NCBI GenBank assembly: GCA_937925515.1
Contig: CALALP010000091.1
Coordinates: 1-15,572, forward strand
Reading direction: 5' to 3'
DNA length: 15,572 bases
Origin: an uncultured Lachnoanaerobaculum sp.
Lineage (GTDB): Bacteria; Bacillota; Clostridia; Lachnospirales; Lachnospiraceae
Below the pieces are notes generated by a model. It was not told where the DNA came from, searched no databases, and worked only from the letters and a program-made list of their open reading frames with translations. This document shows, one piece after another, positions 1 to 7,858 of the stretch. Positions within the stretch are counted from its first letter, which is position 1; each line of letters starts with the position of its first letter. The position numbers and the translations under genes are program-made.

Positions 1-46
1 CCCCGTAGGGGGACAAATCCCATATAATAATGAATAAATAAACTAC

Positions 47-92
47 TTGTTTTCCAATAGAGAGTAACAAACATAGTACTATTTGTAAAATT
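47..92 (+). repeat. Dispersed intergenic repeat, left copy
   Basis: By eye this 46-base stretch matches 15405-15449 at about 38 of 46 aligned columns with one single-base gap, in the same orientation. Both copies begin TTGTTTTCCAAT and end GTAAAATT. The block contains the palindrome ATAGTACTAT (73-82) inside a wider imperfect inverted repeat (67-86). It lies downstream of the oligoendopeptidase stop. The similarity may extend leftwards towards base 8 (GGGGGACAAAT against a GGGAGTGTCGCAAAAT motif), but less convincingly. Bases 1-12 form a short CCCC-GTA-GGGG inverted repeat. No T-rich terminator for the minus-strand operon is visible in 1-115. Confidence 0.6.
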
Positions 93-115
93 TAATAATA
101 ACTAGTTTTATATAT

Positions 116-1774
116 CTATAACTTCCTTGCAATATTTTCCATGCAGCCGTCCTCAAAGGGATTTTTAAGACCTGCTTTCTTAATTAAATTATTAAAAAAG
201 TCTGAGGCTGATAGTTTACAAAATTCTAGGTAGCTCTTCCAAGCATTTTCAAAGTCCTCATTCATAAGTACCTTATACTGCAAAGCATTTACTGCTGCAA
301 TACAGTAATCTATATAATAAAATGGTAAGTCGAATATATGATGTTGTTTATGCCAAAAACAGCCCTCTTCCATATAAGCATTTCCCTCATAATTAAGATG
401 TGGTTTATACTGCCTTTCAAGTTCTCTCCATAAATTATTTCTTTCTTTAGGAGTCATATTTGGGTTTTCATAAACAATATTTTGAAATTCATCTACCATT
501 GTTCCATACGGAATAAAGCAAACCATTGATTCAAGGTGCATGTCTACATAGTCCTTAGCTCTATCTCCAAAAAATAATTTCATCCAAGGTTCTGTAAAAA
601 ATTCCATAGACATAGAATGTATTTCAGCAGTTTCCATAGTTATATCATTATGTTCTTTTATCGGATAATCAGCAGTTATAAAACCTTGGAAAGCATGTCC
701 ACATTCATGAGTTATAACATCTATATCTGTATAGGTAGCATTAAAGTTTGCAAATACAAACGGCATATTATAATCAGGTAACATAGTCATATAGCCACCT
801 GTTTTCTTATTCTTTCTACCTAATACATCAAAATAATCTCCCTCACACATTGCAGTCATAAATTTATCCGTTTCTTTTGAAAGCTCTTTATACATCTTAA
901 GACCACTGTCTAAGATTTCCTTATCCTTTCCTATTGGGGCAGGATTACCATTCTTAAAGTATACTCCCTCATCTATATAACTTAACTTATCAAGTCCAAG
1001 TCTTTCTCTCTTTCTCTCATGAAATTTAGTTGCAAGAGGAACTATATATTTTTTTACTTGTTTTCTAAATTCTTCTATCTCTTTCTTTCCATAACAATTA
1101 CGATTCATTCTGGCATAACCAAGTTCAAGGAAATTGTCATAACCCATAAGTTTTCCCTGTTCAGTACGATTCTTAACTAATTTATCATAGTAATCTTCGA
1201 TACTTGTTTTATTTGCCTCAAAAAATTCTGTATATTTTTTCCAAGCTCTCTGTCTAATCTCTCTATCTTCATTTCCAAGGTAAGGGGTCATAAGAGAAAG
1301 GTTTAGTTCCTCTCCCTCCCAATCAATCTTAGCCTTTGCAAGTATCTTATTATATTCTCTTGCAAACTTATTTTCTTCTTGCATAAGAGGGATTAATTTA
1401 TCATCAATAGCTTTCATTGCAAGTTCAATGTTTTTAAATGCTACTTTTCCTATTTTGTCCTCGAGAAAACCTCTATGCTTTGAATAAAAAATTTTCTTTT
1501 TATACTCCACTACCTTAGCATTGTACTTAGGCATATTTTCATCATAAAACTCTTGTTCCTTAGAGTAAAATTCGTCAGTCATATCTATATCACTTCTTAT
1601 CTGTGTAATTGTTGACTGAGTAATTACTCTATCATTTAGCTTATAAAACTTTTCATGAACTTCAAATGCCTCCTCGCCTGTTTTAGCATTTTCAAGTTCA
1701 GTAATAATGCTGTCAAGCTCTTTACTTACTTTGTCAAAATCAATTCTTTCATATTTAATTTCTGAAAATTTCAT
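116..1774 (-). CDS. pepF: M3 family oligoendopeptidase (PepF/M3-like metallopeptidase)
   Basis: This encodes a cytosolic zinc metallopeptidase of 552 residues that should cleave short peptides, as oligoendopeptidase F and its relatives do. The zinc motif HECGH is at residues 356-360, inside the VITHECGHAFQGF context. The third ligand is probably Glu384 in TAEIHSMSMEFF, the position where M3 enzymes carry the downstream glutamate. No signal peptide or membrane segment is seen. The length suits the 550-600 residue M3 oligoendopeptidases. The ATG at 1772-1774 has an AGGAG ribosome binding site just upstream, overlapping the end of dnaB, from which it is separated by 12 bases. It is the last visible gene of the gdpP-rplI-dnaB operon. 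Family assignment is firm. The exact peptide specificity is not visible, and the pepF name is a best fit rather than proven orthology. Confidence 0.9.
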   Translation of the reverse strand: MKFSEIKYERIDFDKVSKELDSIITELENAKTGEEAFEVHEKFYKLNDRVITQSTITQIRSDIDMTDEFYSKEQEFYDENMPKYNAKVVEYKKKIFYSKHRGFLEDKIGKVAFKNIELAMKAIDDKLIPLMQEENKFAREYNKILAKAKIDWEGEELNLSLMTPYLGNEDREIRQRAWKKYTEFFEANKTSIEDYYDKLVKNRTEQGKLMGYDNFLELGYARMNRNCYGKKEIEEFRKQVKKYIVPLATKFHERKRERLGLDKLSYIDEGVYFKNGNPAPIGKDKEILDSGLKMYKELSKETDKFMTAMCEGDYFDVLGRKNKKTGGYMTMLPDYNMPFVFANFNATYTDIDVITHECGHAFQGFITADYPIKEHNDITMETAEIHSMSMEFFTEPWMKLFFGDRAKDYVDMHLESMVCFIPYGTMVDEFQNIVYENPNMTPKERNNLWRELERQYKPHLNYEGNAYMEEGCFWHKQHHIFDLPFYYIDYCIAAVNALQYKVLMNEDFENAWKSYLEFCKLSASDFFNNLIKKAGLKNPFEDGCMENIARKL

Positions 1775-1786
1775 ATCAAACTCCTT

Positions 1787-3124
1787 TTACTTCTTTGCCA
1801 TGTTACAAAAACGTGTAGTATCTGATTTCCAAACCAATTTCACTGTGCCTATTGGGCCATTTCTTTGCTTTGCGATAATGACTTCTGCCTCTCCGGGGTG
1901 TCTTGTGCCTTTGTTATAGTAGTCATCTCTATATAAAAACATTACTATATCGGCATCTTGCTCAATAGCCCCCGACTCTCTAAGGTCTGAAAGCATCGGT
2001 CTATGGTCTTCTCTGGTTTCACAAGCACGAGAAAGCTGAGAAAGTGCTACAACAGGGGCTTTTATCTCTCTTGCAATAGCCTTTAGGCCTCTTGAAATGT
2101 CTGAAATCTCCTGCTGCCTATTTTCGCTCTTTCTTGAACTTCCTGTCATAAGCTGAATGTAGTCTATAACTACAATGCTTAACCCCTGCTCAAGTTTCAT
2201 TTTCCTACATTTGCTTCTAAGTTCATTTAAACTTATTCCGGGGGTGTCATCAATAACTAAATTTGACTCACTTACTTCTACAACTCCCCTAAGTAGCTCA
2301 ATCCAATCGGAATCATTTAAATCACCTCTTCTAAGCTTTTGTGCGTCTACGCTTGACTCCATTGAAAACATACGATTTACAAGTTGTTCCTTACTCATTT
2401 CAAGTGAAAATATCATACAAGGTTGTTTCTTCTTAACTGCTATATGTTGAATGATATTAAGTACAAATGCAGTCTTTCCCATAGACGGTCTTGCCGCAAT
2501 AAGCACTAAATCAGAGGGCTGAAAACCACTTGTCATACTATCTAAATCTATAAAACCTGTTGCAACTCCTGTAACACTTTTATTTGACATACTTGCCTCA
2601 ACTATCTTATCTAAGACATTTTCGGCAACTTCCTTTATTGGAACCAGTTCAGTTCTTCCTCTTTTTTCAAGTATTTTAAATATATCTTTTTCAGTCTTTT
2701 CTATAATTTCCTCAAAACTTTGCTTTCCCAAATAACAAAGATTTGCTATTTCCTCATTAACTCTTATAAGTTTTCTAAGCACTGAATTTTGGTAAACTAT
2801 TCTCGCATACTCCTCTATATCATTTGATATGACATTATAATCATATTCATAAAGACTTGCTATTGCCTCGGGAGCACTTATTTCTTCGGGTACATCACTT
2901 CTTTTCAGTCTTTCCGAGAGAGTTACAATGTCTATTGTAGTGTTCTCACTATTTAAGGTCAAAATATGGTCATAGTAAATGCCATAGTGTTTAGAGTAAA
3001 AGTCGTCCTTTATAAGTATATCCATAACCTTTGAAATCTTTTCACTATCTATAAGAATCGACCTTATAATACCTCTCTCAGCCTCTAAGTTATGTGGTAG
3101 CACTCTATTTAGGAGTCCCTCCAT
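1787..3124 (-). CDS. dnaB: Replicative DNA helicase DnaB
   Basis: This is the hexameric 5'-3' helicase that unwinds DNA at the replication fork and contacts primase. It is 445 residues, the usual size. The N-terminal DnaB domain covers about residues 8-105 and begins with the typical PHNLEAERGII. A linker helix follows, then the RecA-like ATPase from about 185. The Walker A motif is ARPSMGKT (211-218), and the Walker B is IVVIDYIQLM with Asp321. The C-terminal RESGAIEQDADIVMF segment (382-396) is characteristic of the family, including its arginine-bearing interface region. There is no intein or insertion. The ATG lies 2 bases after the rplI stop, and a GGAGG site sits within the end of rplI, about 8 bases upstream, so translation is probably coupled. 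Confidence 0.97.
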   Translation of the reverse strand: MEGLLNRVLPHNLEAERGIIRSILIDSEKISKVMDILIKDDFYSKHYGIYYDHILTLNSENTTIDIVTLSERLKRSDVPEEISAPEAIASLYEYDYNVISNDIEEYARIVYQNSVLRKLIRVNEEIANLCYLGKQSFEEIIEKTEKDIFKILEKRGRTELVPIKEVAENVLDKIVEASMSNKSVTGVATGFIDLDSMTSGFQPSDLVLIAARPSMGKTAFVLNIIQHIAVKKKQPCMIFSLEMSKEQLVNRMFSMESSVDAQKLRRGDLNDSDWIELLRGVVEVSESNLVIDDTPGISLNELRSKCRKMKLEQGLSIVVIDYIQLMTGSSRKSENRQQEISDISRGLKAIAREIKAPVVALSQLSRACETREDHRPMLSDLRESGAIEQDADIVMFLYRDDYYNKGTRHPGEAEVIIAKQRNGPIGTVKLVWKSDTTRFCNMAKK

Positions 3125-3126
3125 TA

Positions 3127-3573
3127 CTAAGCCTCCACAACTTTAACAGCTAATGTGGCTGTTACATCTTTATGAAGTTTTATATTTACATTATGAGTAC
3201 CAAAAGTCTTTATAGGTTCTACAACCACTATCTTTTTCTTATCAACTTCAAGCCCAAGTTGCTCTTTTACTGCCTGATATATTTCCTTTGTAGATACAGA
3301 ACCATAAGTTTTACCCTCTTTGCCACCCTTTATACTTATTGTAACACTTGAATCTTTTAATTTATCTCCTATTTCTTTTGCTGCTGCAAGCAAACCGGCC
3401 GCCTTTTTTTCCTCATTTGCTTTTTGAAGTTTTAAAGTATTTAGATTAGCAGGTGTAGCCTCAACTCCTTTTTTCTTTGGAAGTAAAAAGTTTCTGGCAT
3501 AACCCTCATTTACCTCAACTATATCTCCTTTTTTTCCAAGTGTCTTTACATCTTCTAATAATACAATCTTCAT
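3127..3573 (-). CDS. rplI: 50S ribosomal protein L9
   Basis: L9 binds 23S rRNA near the base of the L1 stalk and helps reading-frame maintenance. The chosen start gives 148 residues, the normal size. The N-terminal domain (about 1-50) has the signature MKIVLLEDVKTLGKKGD followed by GYARNFLLPKK. A charged connecting helix (about 50-75) joins it to the C-terminal domain, which has GGKEGKTYGSVS. A start four codons further upstream (3585) is possible and would overlap gdpP by 11 bases. The ATG at 3571-3573 is preferred: it has an AAAGGTGAG site about 7 bases upstream, it matches the conserved L9 N-terminus, and it leaves a 1-base gap after the gdpP stop. It is the second gene of the operon. Confidence 0.96.
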   Translation of the reverse strand: MKIVLLEDVKTLGKKGDIVEVNEGYARNFLLPKKKGVEATPANLNTLKLQKANEEKKAAGLLAAAKEIGDKLKDSSVTISIKGGKEGKTYGSVSTKEIYQAVKEQLGLEVDKKKIVVVEPIKTFGTHNVNIKLHKDVTATLAVKVVEA

Positions 3574-3574
3574 G

Positions 3575-5572
3575 TTATATCTCACCTTTCTTTTTCATAT
3601 CTATAACTACATTTTTAATGTCTTCCAATGTCGCCTCTATTGATTTGTTATCAAACTGAGCTCCTGCCACATTTCTATGACCACCACCCCCTAGTTTTTC
3701 TACAATCACTTGAACATTTACCTCATCAATAGATCTTGCACTAAGATATACCTTTCCCTTATACTGAGTTAAAACAAAGCTAGCCTTAACTCCCTCAATG
3801 TTTAAAAGTTCATTTGCAGCCTTAGCACAAGTAACAGTAGGACTTTCAAGTCCCTCAGCAAGACATATACTAAATGCGTACGCCTTATCTATAATCTCAA
3901 CATTATGCACTGCCTCTATCTTAGCCTTATAGCTTGCCAAATCCTCTCTAAACATTTTCCTTACTCTTACAACATCTGCACCTTTTCTCCTTAAAAATGC
4001 AGCCGCCTCAAATGTTCTAACCCCTGTTTGAATTGTAAAGTTTTGAGTATCTACCACAATTCCTGCATACATTGCGTCTGCCTCAGCAGGGCTTAAGCTA
4101 ACATCATCTATTATATACTGAACTATCTCAGAAACCATTTCACATGCACTTGAGGCATAAGGTTCTACATAGGAAAATGTTGCATTTTCTATAATCTCAG
4201 AACTCTGTCTGTGATGATCAAGAACTACAATAGTCTTAACCTGTTTTAATAAATCAGGAAATTCAGTAATGCTAGGTCTATTTACATCTACTACAACAAG
4301 CATAGTTTTGTCATCAATTATTTCTTCCACATCTTCTTTATTTACAAATAAATCTTTCGGATAACCGTCCTTAAATTTACTAAATACCAACTTCAAAGAG
4401 TTTCCGACATCGCCCCTTACAATACTTGCTCTTTTACCTAGAGAGTCTGCAACTCTCCAAATGCCTATTGCTGAGCCAAAACAGTCAATGTCCATATTTC
4501 TATGTCCCATAATGATTACATTTGACCTTGTAAGCATCAAATCCCTTAAAGTCTGAGCCTTTACTCTAGCTTTTACTCTTGTACTTCTCTCAACCGTTTG
4601 AGATTTTCCACCATAAAATCTACTTGCCTCTGCCTCTCTTACAACGGCTTGATCTCCACCTCGACCTATTGCAGCGTCCATTGCCATTCTAGCATAATCA
4701 TAGTCCTGTTGGTAAGTATCCCCCAAAAGCCCAATGCCTATACTCATTGTAACTCTTACTCTATTTCCTATATCAATAGTCTTAATGTCTTCAAGGATAT
4801 TAAACCTACCCTCCTCAAGCTTTTCTAATGCAGCTCGCCTTATTATAAAGAAATATTTATCCTTTTCAAGTTTCTTTATAATACCTGCTAAAGAGTTTAT
4901 ATAGCCTTCTATTCTTCTTTCTATAAGTGCAGGAAGTAATGCTCTTTTGACCTCATCAGTACTTTCTATTGCCTCCTCATAATTATCCATATATATAAGA
5001 CCTACTGCAAGTTTTTCTTCAATTAAATCTGCCCTTAATTTAAGAGTTTCAGTTTCATCATATAGATAAATTCCAAACACATTATTTTTTGACAAAGTCC
5101 CTTTTATTATTTTTATAAAATAATCTCTTGATTTATACTGCTGTCTTAACTCTATTTCATCATCAAACTTACTAAGATATGACTTTGTAATTTCCGGAAA
5201 TATAGAAGATATATTTGTTGCCTTAAATACATTTCCTAAACTAAGTATCTCGTCCATTTTATCATTTGACCACAATATATAACCTATTTCATTTACAAAT
5301 GTAATCGGTATGTCAATATCTTTACAAATCTTACTGTTCATAGTATCCATTTGCATAGCATACTCACTCATTGCACTGAATACACCATTTTTTGCAGTAA
5401 GTTGTAAAAGATATAATAACACACCAAATATTATAGTTACAAACATAGAGAACACCCCTGCTCTATAATCAAAAATAAATGAAACAATAGTTATTATTAT
5501 CATAACTATAATGGTATATAATGGCCACTTCCAATAAAATCTTAAAAGATAATCCATTCTCTTTTCAATCAC
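3575..5572 (-). CDS. gdpP: Cyclic-di-AMP phosphodiesterase GdpP (DHH family)
   Basis: This is a membrane-bound enzyme that hydrolyses c-di-AMP to pApA, so it sets the second-messenger level linked to cell-wall and osmotic balance. It has 665 residues, close to the roughly 660 of the family. In order there are two N-terminal membrane segments (about 17-34 and 40-57), a PAS-like domain (about 80-165), a degenerate GGDEF domain (about 175-310), a DHH phosphodiesterase domain (about 340-500) and DHHA1 (about 580-650). Metal-site motifs are GHRNMDIDCFGS (356-367), VVVDVNRP (Asp429) and LDHHRQ (451-456). The DHHA1 motif is GGGGHRNVAGA (628-638). The start is GTG at 5570-5572, supported by a GAAAGGG site about 7 bases upstream; the ATG five codons inside lacks a good site. 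It is the first gene of the operon, with a 1-base gap to rplI. Confidence 0.95.
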   Translation of the reverse strand: MIEKRMDYLLRFYWKWPLYTIIVMIIITIVSFIFDYRAGVFSMFVTIIFGVLLYLLQLTAKNGVFSAMSEYAMQMDTMNSKICKDIDIPITFVNEIGYILWSNDKMDEILSLGNVFKATNISSIFPEITKSYLSKFDDEIELRQQYKSRDYFIKIIKGTLSKNNVFGIYLYDETETLKLRADLIEEKLAVGLIYMDNYEEAIESTDEVKRALLPALIERRIEGYINSLAGIIKKLEKDKYFFIIRRAALEKLEEGRFNILEDIKTIDIGNRVRVTMSIGIGLLGDTYQQDYDYARMAMDAAIGRGGDQAVVREAEASRFYGGKSQTVERSTRVKARVKAQTLRDLMLTRSNVIIMGHRNMDIDCFGSAIGIWRVADSLGKRASIVRGDVGNSLKLVFSKFKDGYPKDLFVNKEDVEEIIDDKTMLVVVDVNRPSITEFPDLLKQVKTIVVLDHHRQSSEIIENATFSYVEPYASSACEMVSEIVQYIIDDVSLSPAEADAMYAGIVVDTQNFTIQTGVRTFEAAAFLRRKGADVVRVRKMFREDLASYKAKIEAVHNVEIIDKAYAFSICLAEGLESPTVTCAKAANELLNIEGVKASFVLTQYKGKVYLSARSIDEVNVQVIVEKLGGGGHRNVAGAQFDNKSIEATLEDIKNVVIDMKKKGEI

Positions 5573-5615
5573 TAGATTTCCCTTTCTATAATAAATCTTA
5601 AAATTAGTCTGTTTA

Positions 5616-5644
5616 AGTATATCATTTTTAGAGTGTAACGTCTA
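5616..5644 (-). promoter_or_regulatory. Candidate sigma-A promoter for the gdpP-rplI-dnaB-pepF operon
   Basis: On the minus strand a -10 hexamer TATACT (5616-5621) and a weaker -35 TAGACG (5639-5644) are separated by exactly 17 bases. They lie about 45-70 bases upstream of the GTG start of gdpP. This is the best-matching pair seen in the 5573-5700 interval. It is predicted from consensus only. Confidence 0.45.
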
Positions 5645-5983
5645 TGTGTTGATTTGGTAAAATAAAAAAAGTGGGGATTTCAAGTTAAATGTAATATAGT
5701 ACTATACTTACTTATACTATATTCAGACTGTAAATCTATCTATTCATAATTTATTAATCTATATTTTTATCATGAATCTCTCGTAGTAAAGTGTTTATTT
5801 TTTTCTATTTTTGTGTTAGTATTTCAATTACTCATAGTTATAGTAATTATTATATTTTTTTGTAACCATATCTTTTTATTTTGTATATAATATAGTTAAT
5901 ATTATATCGTCCATATCATTTCAACAAAATACTATAGGTGCAACTTTAAAATAATAAAATTTATTGAAAGGAAAATACAAATA
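5645..5983. other. AT-rich divergent intergenic region with palindromes
   Basis: No gene is seen here between the divergent gdpP operon and the methyltransferase cassette. It holds a perfect 12-base palindrome TATAGTACTATA (5695-5706), whose core ATAGTACTAT recurs at 73-82. It also holds an inverted repeat with 9-base arms ATATAATAT/ATATTATAT around a 5-base spacer (5885-5907). A stretch from about 5866 (CCATATCTTTTTATTTTG) resembles the beginning of the dispersed repeat near 15394, but the base composition makes chance likely. No tRNA or riboswitch-like structure was recognised. Confidence 0.5.
5885..5907 (+). promoter_or_regulatory. Possible promoter/operator of the methyltransferase cassette
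   Basis: A perfect TATAAT hexamer (5886-5891) lies about 95 bases before the first start codon with a ribosome binding site (5984). No strong -35 is found: TTGTAA at 5860-5865 is 20 bases away, which is too far for an ideal promoter. The TATAAT sits inside the left arm of a 9-base inverted repeat (5885-5907), so a dimeric repressor could cover it. In DNA this AT-rich both features may arise by chance. Confidence 0.25.
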
Positions 5984-6025
5984 ATGAGTTTAGCGAATAA
6001 TGTCAAGTTGGATGAATATAATTAG
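5984..6025 (+). CDS. Possible 13-residue leader peptide or 5' end of a frameshifted gene
   Basis: An ATG at 5984 opens a 13-codon frame (MSLANNVKLDEYN, stop TAG at 6023-6025). It is the only start in this stretch with a plausible ribosome binding site, AAAGG at 5967-5971, although the spacing of about 12 bases is long. It overlaps the following small ORF in another frame. A one-position frame change near 6020 would join the two into a protein of about 70-75 residues. So this is either a short leader peptide controlling the downstream genes or the start of a gene broken by a frameshift. It is weakly supported. Confidence 0.25.
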   Translation: MSLANNVKLDEYN

Positions 6026-6203
6026 AGATGATTTAGGTTGTGTATATTTTGAGCCAAGAAAAAATATAAGAAAAATAAACTTCATACCTAAGAATTTAAA
6101 TAAAAATGAAAAAATAAACAAAATAACATTATTCTCTAAATCAAAAAACTATATAGACAATTTTAACCTTATGAAGAAAGGGCTTATCAAAGGAGTACTA
6201 TAA
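6000..6203 (+). CDS. Small Lys/Asn-rich protein of unknown function upstream of the methyltransferase
   Basis: This open frame encodes 67 residues, rich in Lys, Asn and Ile, and very AT-rich. I recognise no family. It has no signal peptide, no clear helix-turn-helix and no membrane segment. The first ATG (6000) and the next in-frame ATG (6012) both lack a ribosome binding site. The good site upstream instead serves an out-of-frame ATG at 5984, so the gene may be frameshifted or a remnant. In favour of a real gene, its TAA stop overlaps the ATG of the methyltransferase by one base (TAATG), which is typical of translationally coupled genes. In type II modification loci such a position can hold a controller protein, but nothing in this sequence shows that role. 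Confidence 0.4.
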   Translation: MSSWMNIIRDDLGCVYFEPRKNIRKINFIPKNLNKNEKINKITLFSKSKNYIDNFNLMKKGLIKGVL

Positions 6204-7489
6204 TGTCTAAAAATACAGGATATACAATATTTGAAACCTTTGTAGGAGCAGGAGGCTCTCATCTAGGTTTTATGCAAGAAAATTTTAGAACAATATATGT
6301 AAATGACTTTGTCAAAGAATGTTTAGACCCCCTTATTTACAATAATCCAAATCTAAAAGATGAAAAGGCATATATTGATAATACTTCAATTTTAAACATT
6401 TCACCAAAAGACTTAAGAATATTTTTAAATGTACAAAAAGGCGATATAGATGTGTTTTTTGGAGGAGTCGTTTGTAAAAGCTTTAGCTTAGCAGGAGAAA
6501 GAAATCCTATTGATGAGAGGAACTATTTATATCATAAACAACTAGAATTAGTTAAAGAATTTATGCCAAAAATATCAATAATAGAAAATGTTCCCGGCAT
6601 GATAAATGCTAAAATCTATATTGGCGATAATAATGATAATCTTAAAGATGAAATTAACTTACTTTGGCAAGAATTAGAAAATTATAAAGGCAGAAAAGCT
6701 GTACTCAGAAAAAATAACTCTATTTCAGAAGAATTTATACAGCAAGGTATTAAACTAAGGGATAGAAAAAAGAAACTTTTAAAGAAAATAGAAGATTCTA
6801 AAAATTATATATCTGTACTACAAGATATTAAAAATATTTATAATTCCATTGGGTATAAGGTCTATATTTCTGTATTAAATTCAGCTTGGTATGGAGCAGC
6901 TACAAAAAGAGAGCGTGTAATTATTGTTGCCGTAAGAAATGATATTGATATTCCCTTTACATATCCTATACCAAAATTTATGGATATTAGTATATATAAA
7001 AATAATTTACCTAAGGAACTTTTAGATTTACCTAATCCTAAGACAGTAAATGATGCTCTTGCAACAATAGATTATAGCAACAAGAATGATATTGATAATA
7101 TTCCTATGAATCACTCAGAAAAAACAGTCGAAAGGTTTAAGTATATACCTGAGGGAGATAATATAGCAAACCACATGGATAAAATACCTGAAAATTTGAA
7201 GATTAGTAAATTTTACTCAAGAGGTGCAACTATGAGATTAAATGGTAATGAACCAAGTCCAACATTAGTTCCCGGTCATAGTAATTTTCCTGTTCATCCA
7301 AGAGAAAATAGAAGTATTACTGTTAGAGAGGCTACTACAATAACCGGCTTTCCACTAAACTATAAATTTTTTGGAACACACACTAAAAGATGTGAACATG
7401 TAGGAAATGCTGTGCCACCACCATTAGCTAGAGCTATCGCAGTTGAATGTAAAAAACTATTAGATAGTTACTATAACAAAAATAAATAG
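6203..7489 (+). CDS. C5-cytosine-specific DNA methyltransferase
   Basis: This enzyme transfers a methyl group from S-adenosylmethionine to C5 of cytosine in a specific DNA site. It has 428 residues. Motif I is FETFVGAGGSHLGF (10-23), the SAM-binding loop. Motif IV is GGVVCKSFSLAG (87-98), with catalytic Cys91 in a Val-Cys context instead of the usual Pro-Cys. Motif VI is ENV (128-130) and motif VIII is TKRERVIIVAV (234-244). The target-recognition region is about 255-365, with SPTLVPGHSNFPVHP at its end. Motifs IX-X follow, ending GNAVPPPLARAI (401-412). A Lys/Glu-rich insertion (about 135-212), probably a helical hairpin, separates motifs VI and VIII and explains the length excess over minimal enzymes of about 330 residues. 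The AAAGGAG site (6189-6195) supports the start. No partner endonuclease is recognised nearby, so it may be a solitary methylase. The target sequence cannot be read off. Confidence 0.92.
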   Translation: MSKNTGYTIFETFVGAGGSHLGFMQENFRTIYVNDFVKECLDPLIYNNPNLKDEKAYIDNTSILNISPKDLRIFLNVQKGDIDVFFGGVVCKSFSLAGERNPIDERNYLYHKQLELVKEFMPKISIIENVPGMINAKIYIGDNNDNLKDEINLLWQELENYKGRKAVLRKNNSISEEFIQQGIKLRDRKKKLLKKIEDSKNYISVLQDIKNIYNSIGYKVYISVLNSAWYGAATKRERVIIVAVRNDIDIPFTYPIPKFMDISIYKNNLPKELLDLPNPKTVNDALATIDYSNKNDIDNIPMNHSEKTVERFKYIPEGDNIANHMDKIPENLKISKFYSRGATMRLNGNEPSPTLVPGHSNFPVHPRENRSITVREATTITGFPLNYKFFGTHTKRCEHVGNAVPPPLARAIAVECKKLLDSYYNKNK

Positions 7490-7498
7490 AGGAGAATT

Positions 7499-7846
7499 AT
7501 GAAATATTTTGTAACTGAGACTGAACGTAAAATACTTGGAGGTTCTTGCTACTATGAATTTTACAGAGGAGATTGGGACGAAAAAAAATGTATTTTTTGG
7601 AGTGAAGATTCTTTAAATATTCATGATAATTATATGTATACTTTAAAACTTGATGAATTAATTTTTAAAGTAGTTCCTTATTATGATTGTTTTGGAGAAA
7701 CAAGAATTGATGAAAAACAGTGGAAAGAAATCTACCGACTAGCCAAAGAAAAAGGTGGCGAATTATTTGATGCCGTTTGTGAGGTTTCAACTTGGGCAGA
7801 GGAAAACTTCAAGGAACATAAGGTATTTACAATACTTGGTTTATAG
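7499..7846 (+). CDS. Small acidic protein of unknown function (immunity-protein-like)
   Basis: This encodes 115 residues with a net negative charge (about 24 Asp/Glu against 16 Lys/Arg) and no signal or membrane segment, so it is probably cytosolic. The pattern of an N-terminal aromatic-rich beta region followed by a C-terminal helix (EKQWKEIYRLAKEKGGELFD), then WAEENF and the ending VFTILGL, resembles small acidic proteins common in Firmicutes. Some of these sit near polymorphic-toxin loci as immunity proteins. That resemblance is from memory and no toxin is seen here. It starts 9 bases after the methyltransferase stop with an AGAGGAG site (7488-7494), so it is the last gene of the cassette. 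A role in restriction is not supported by any nuclease motif. Function unknown. Confidence 0.7.
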   Translation: MKYFVTETERKILGGSCYYEFYRGDWDEKKCIFWSEDSLNIHDNYMYTLKLDELIFKVVPYYDCFGETRIDEKQWKEIYRLAKEKGGELFDAVCEVSTWAEENFKEHKVFTILGL

Positions 7847-7858
7847 GAGCTTTTGTAT

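Noticed and set aside
3573..3585. L9 start at 3585, overlapping gdpP
   Set aside because: Conserved L9 N-termini begin MKxxLLEDV, and the ribosome binding site fits the ATG at 3573.
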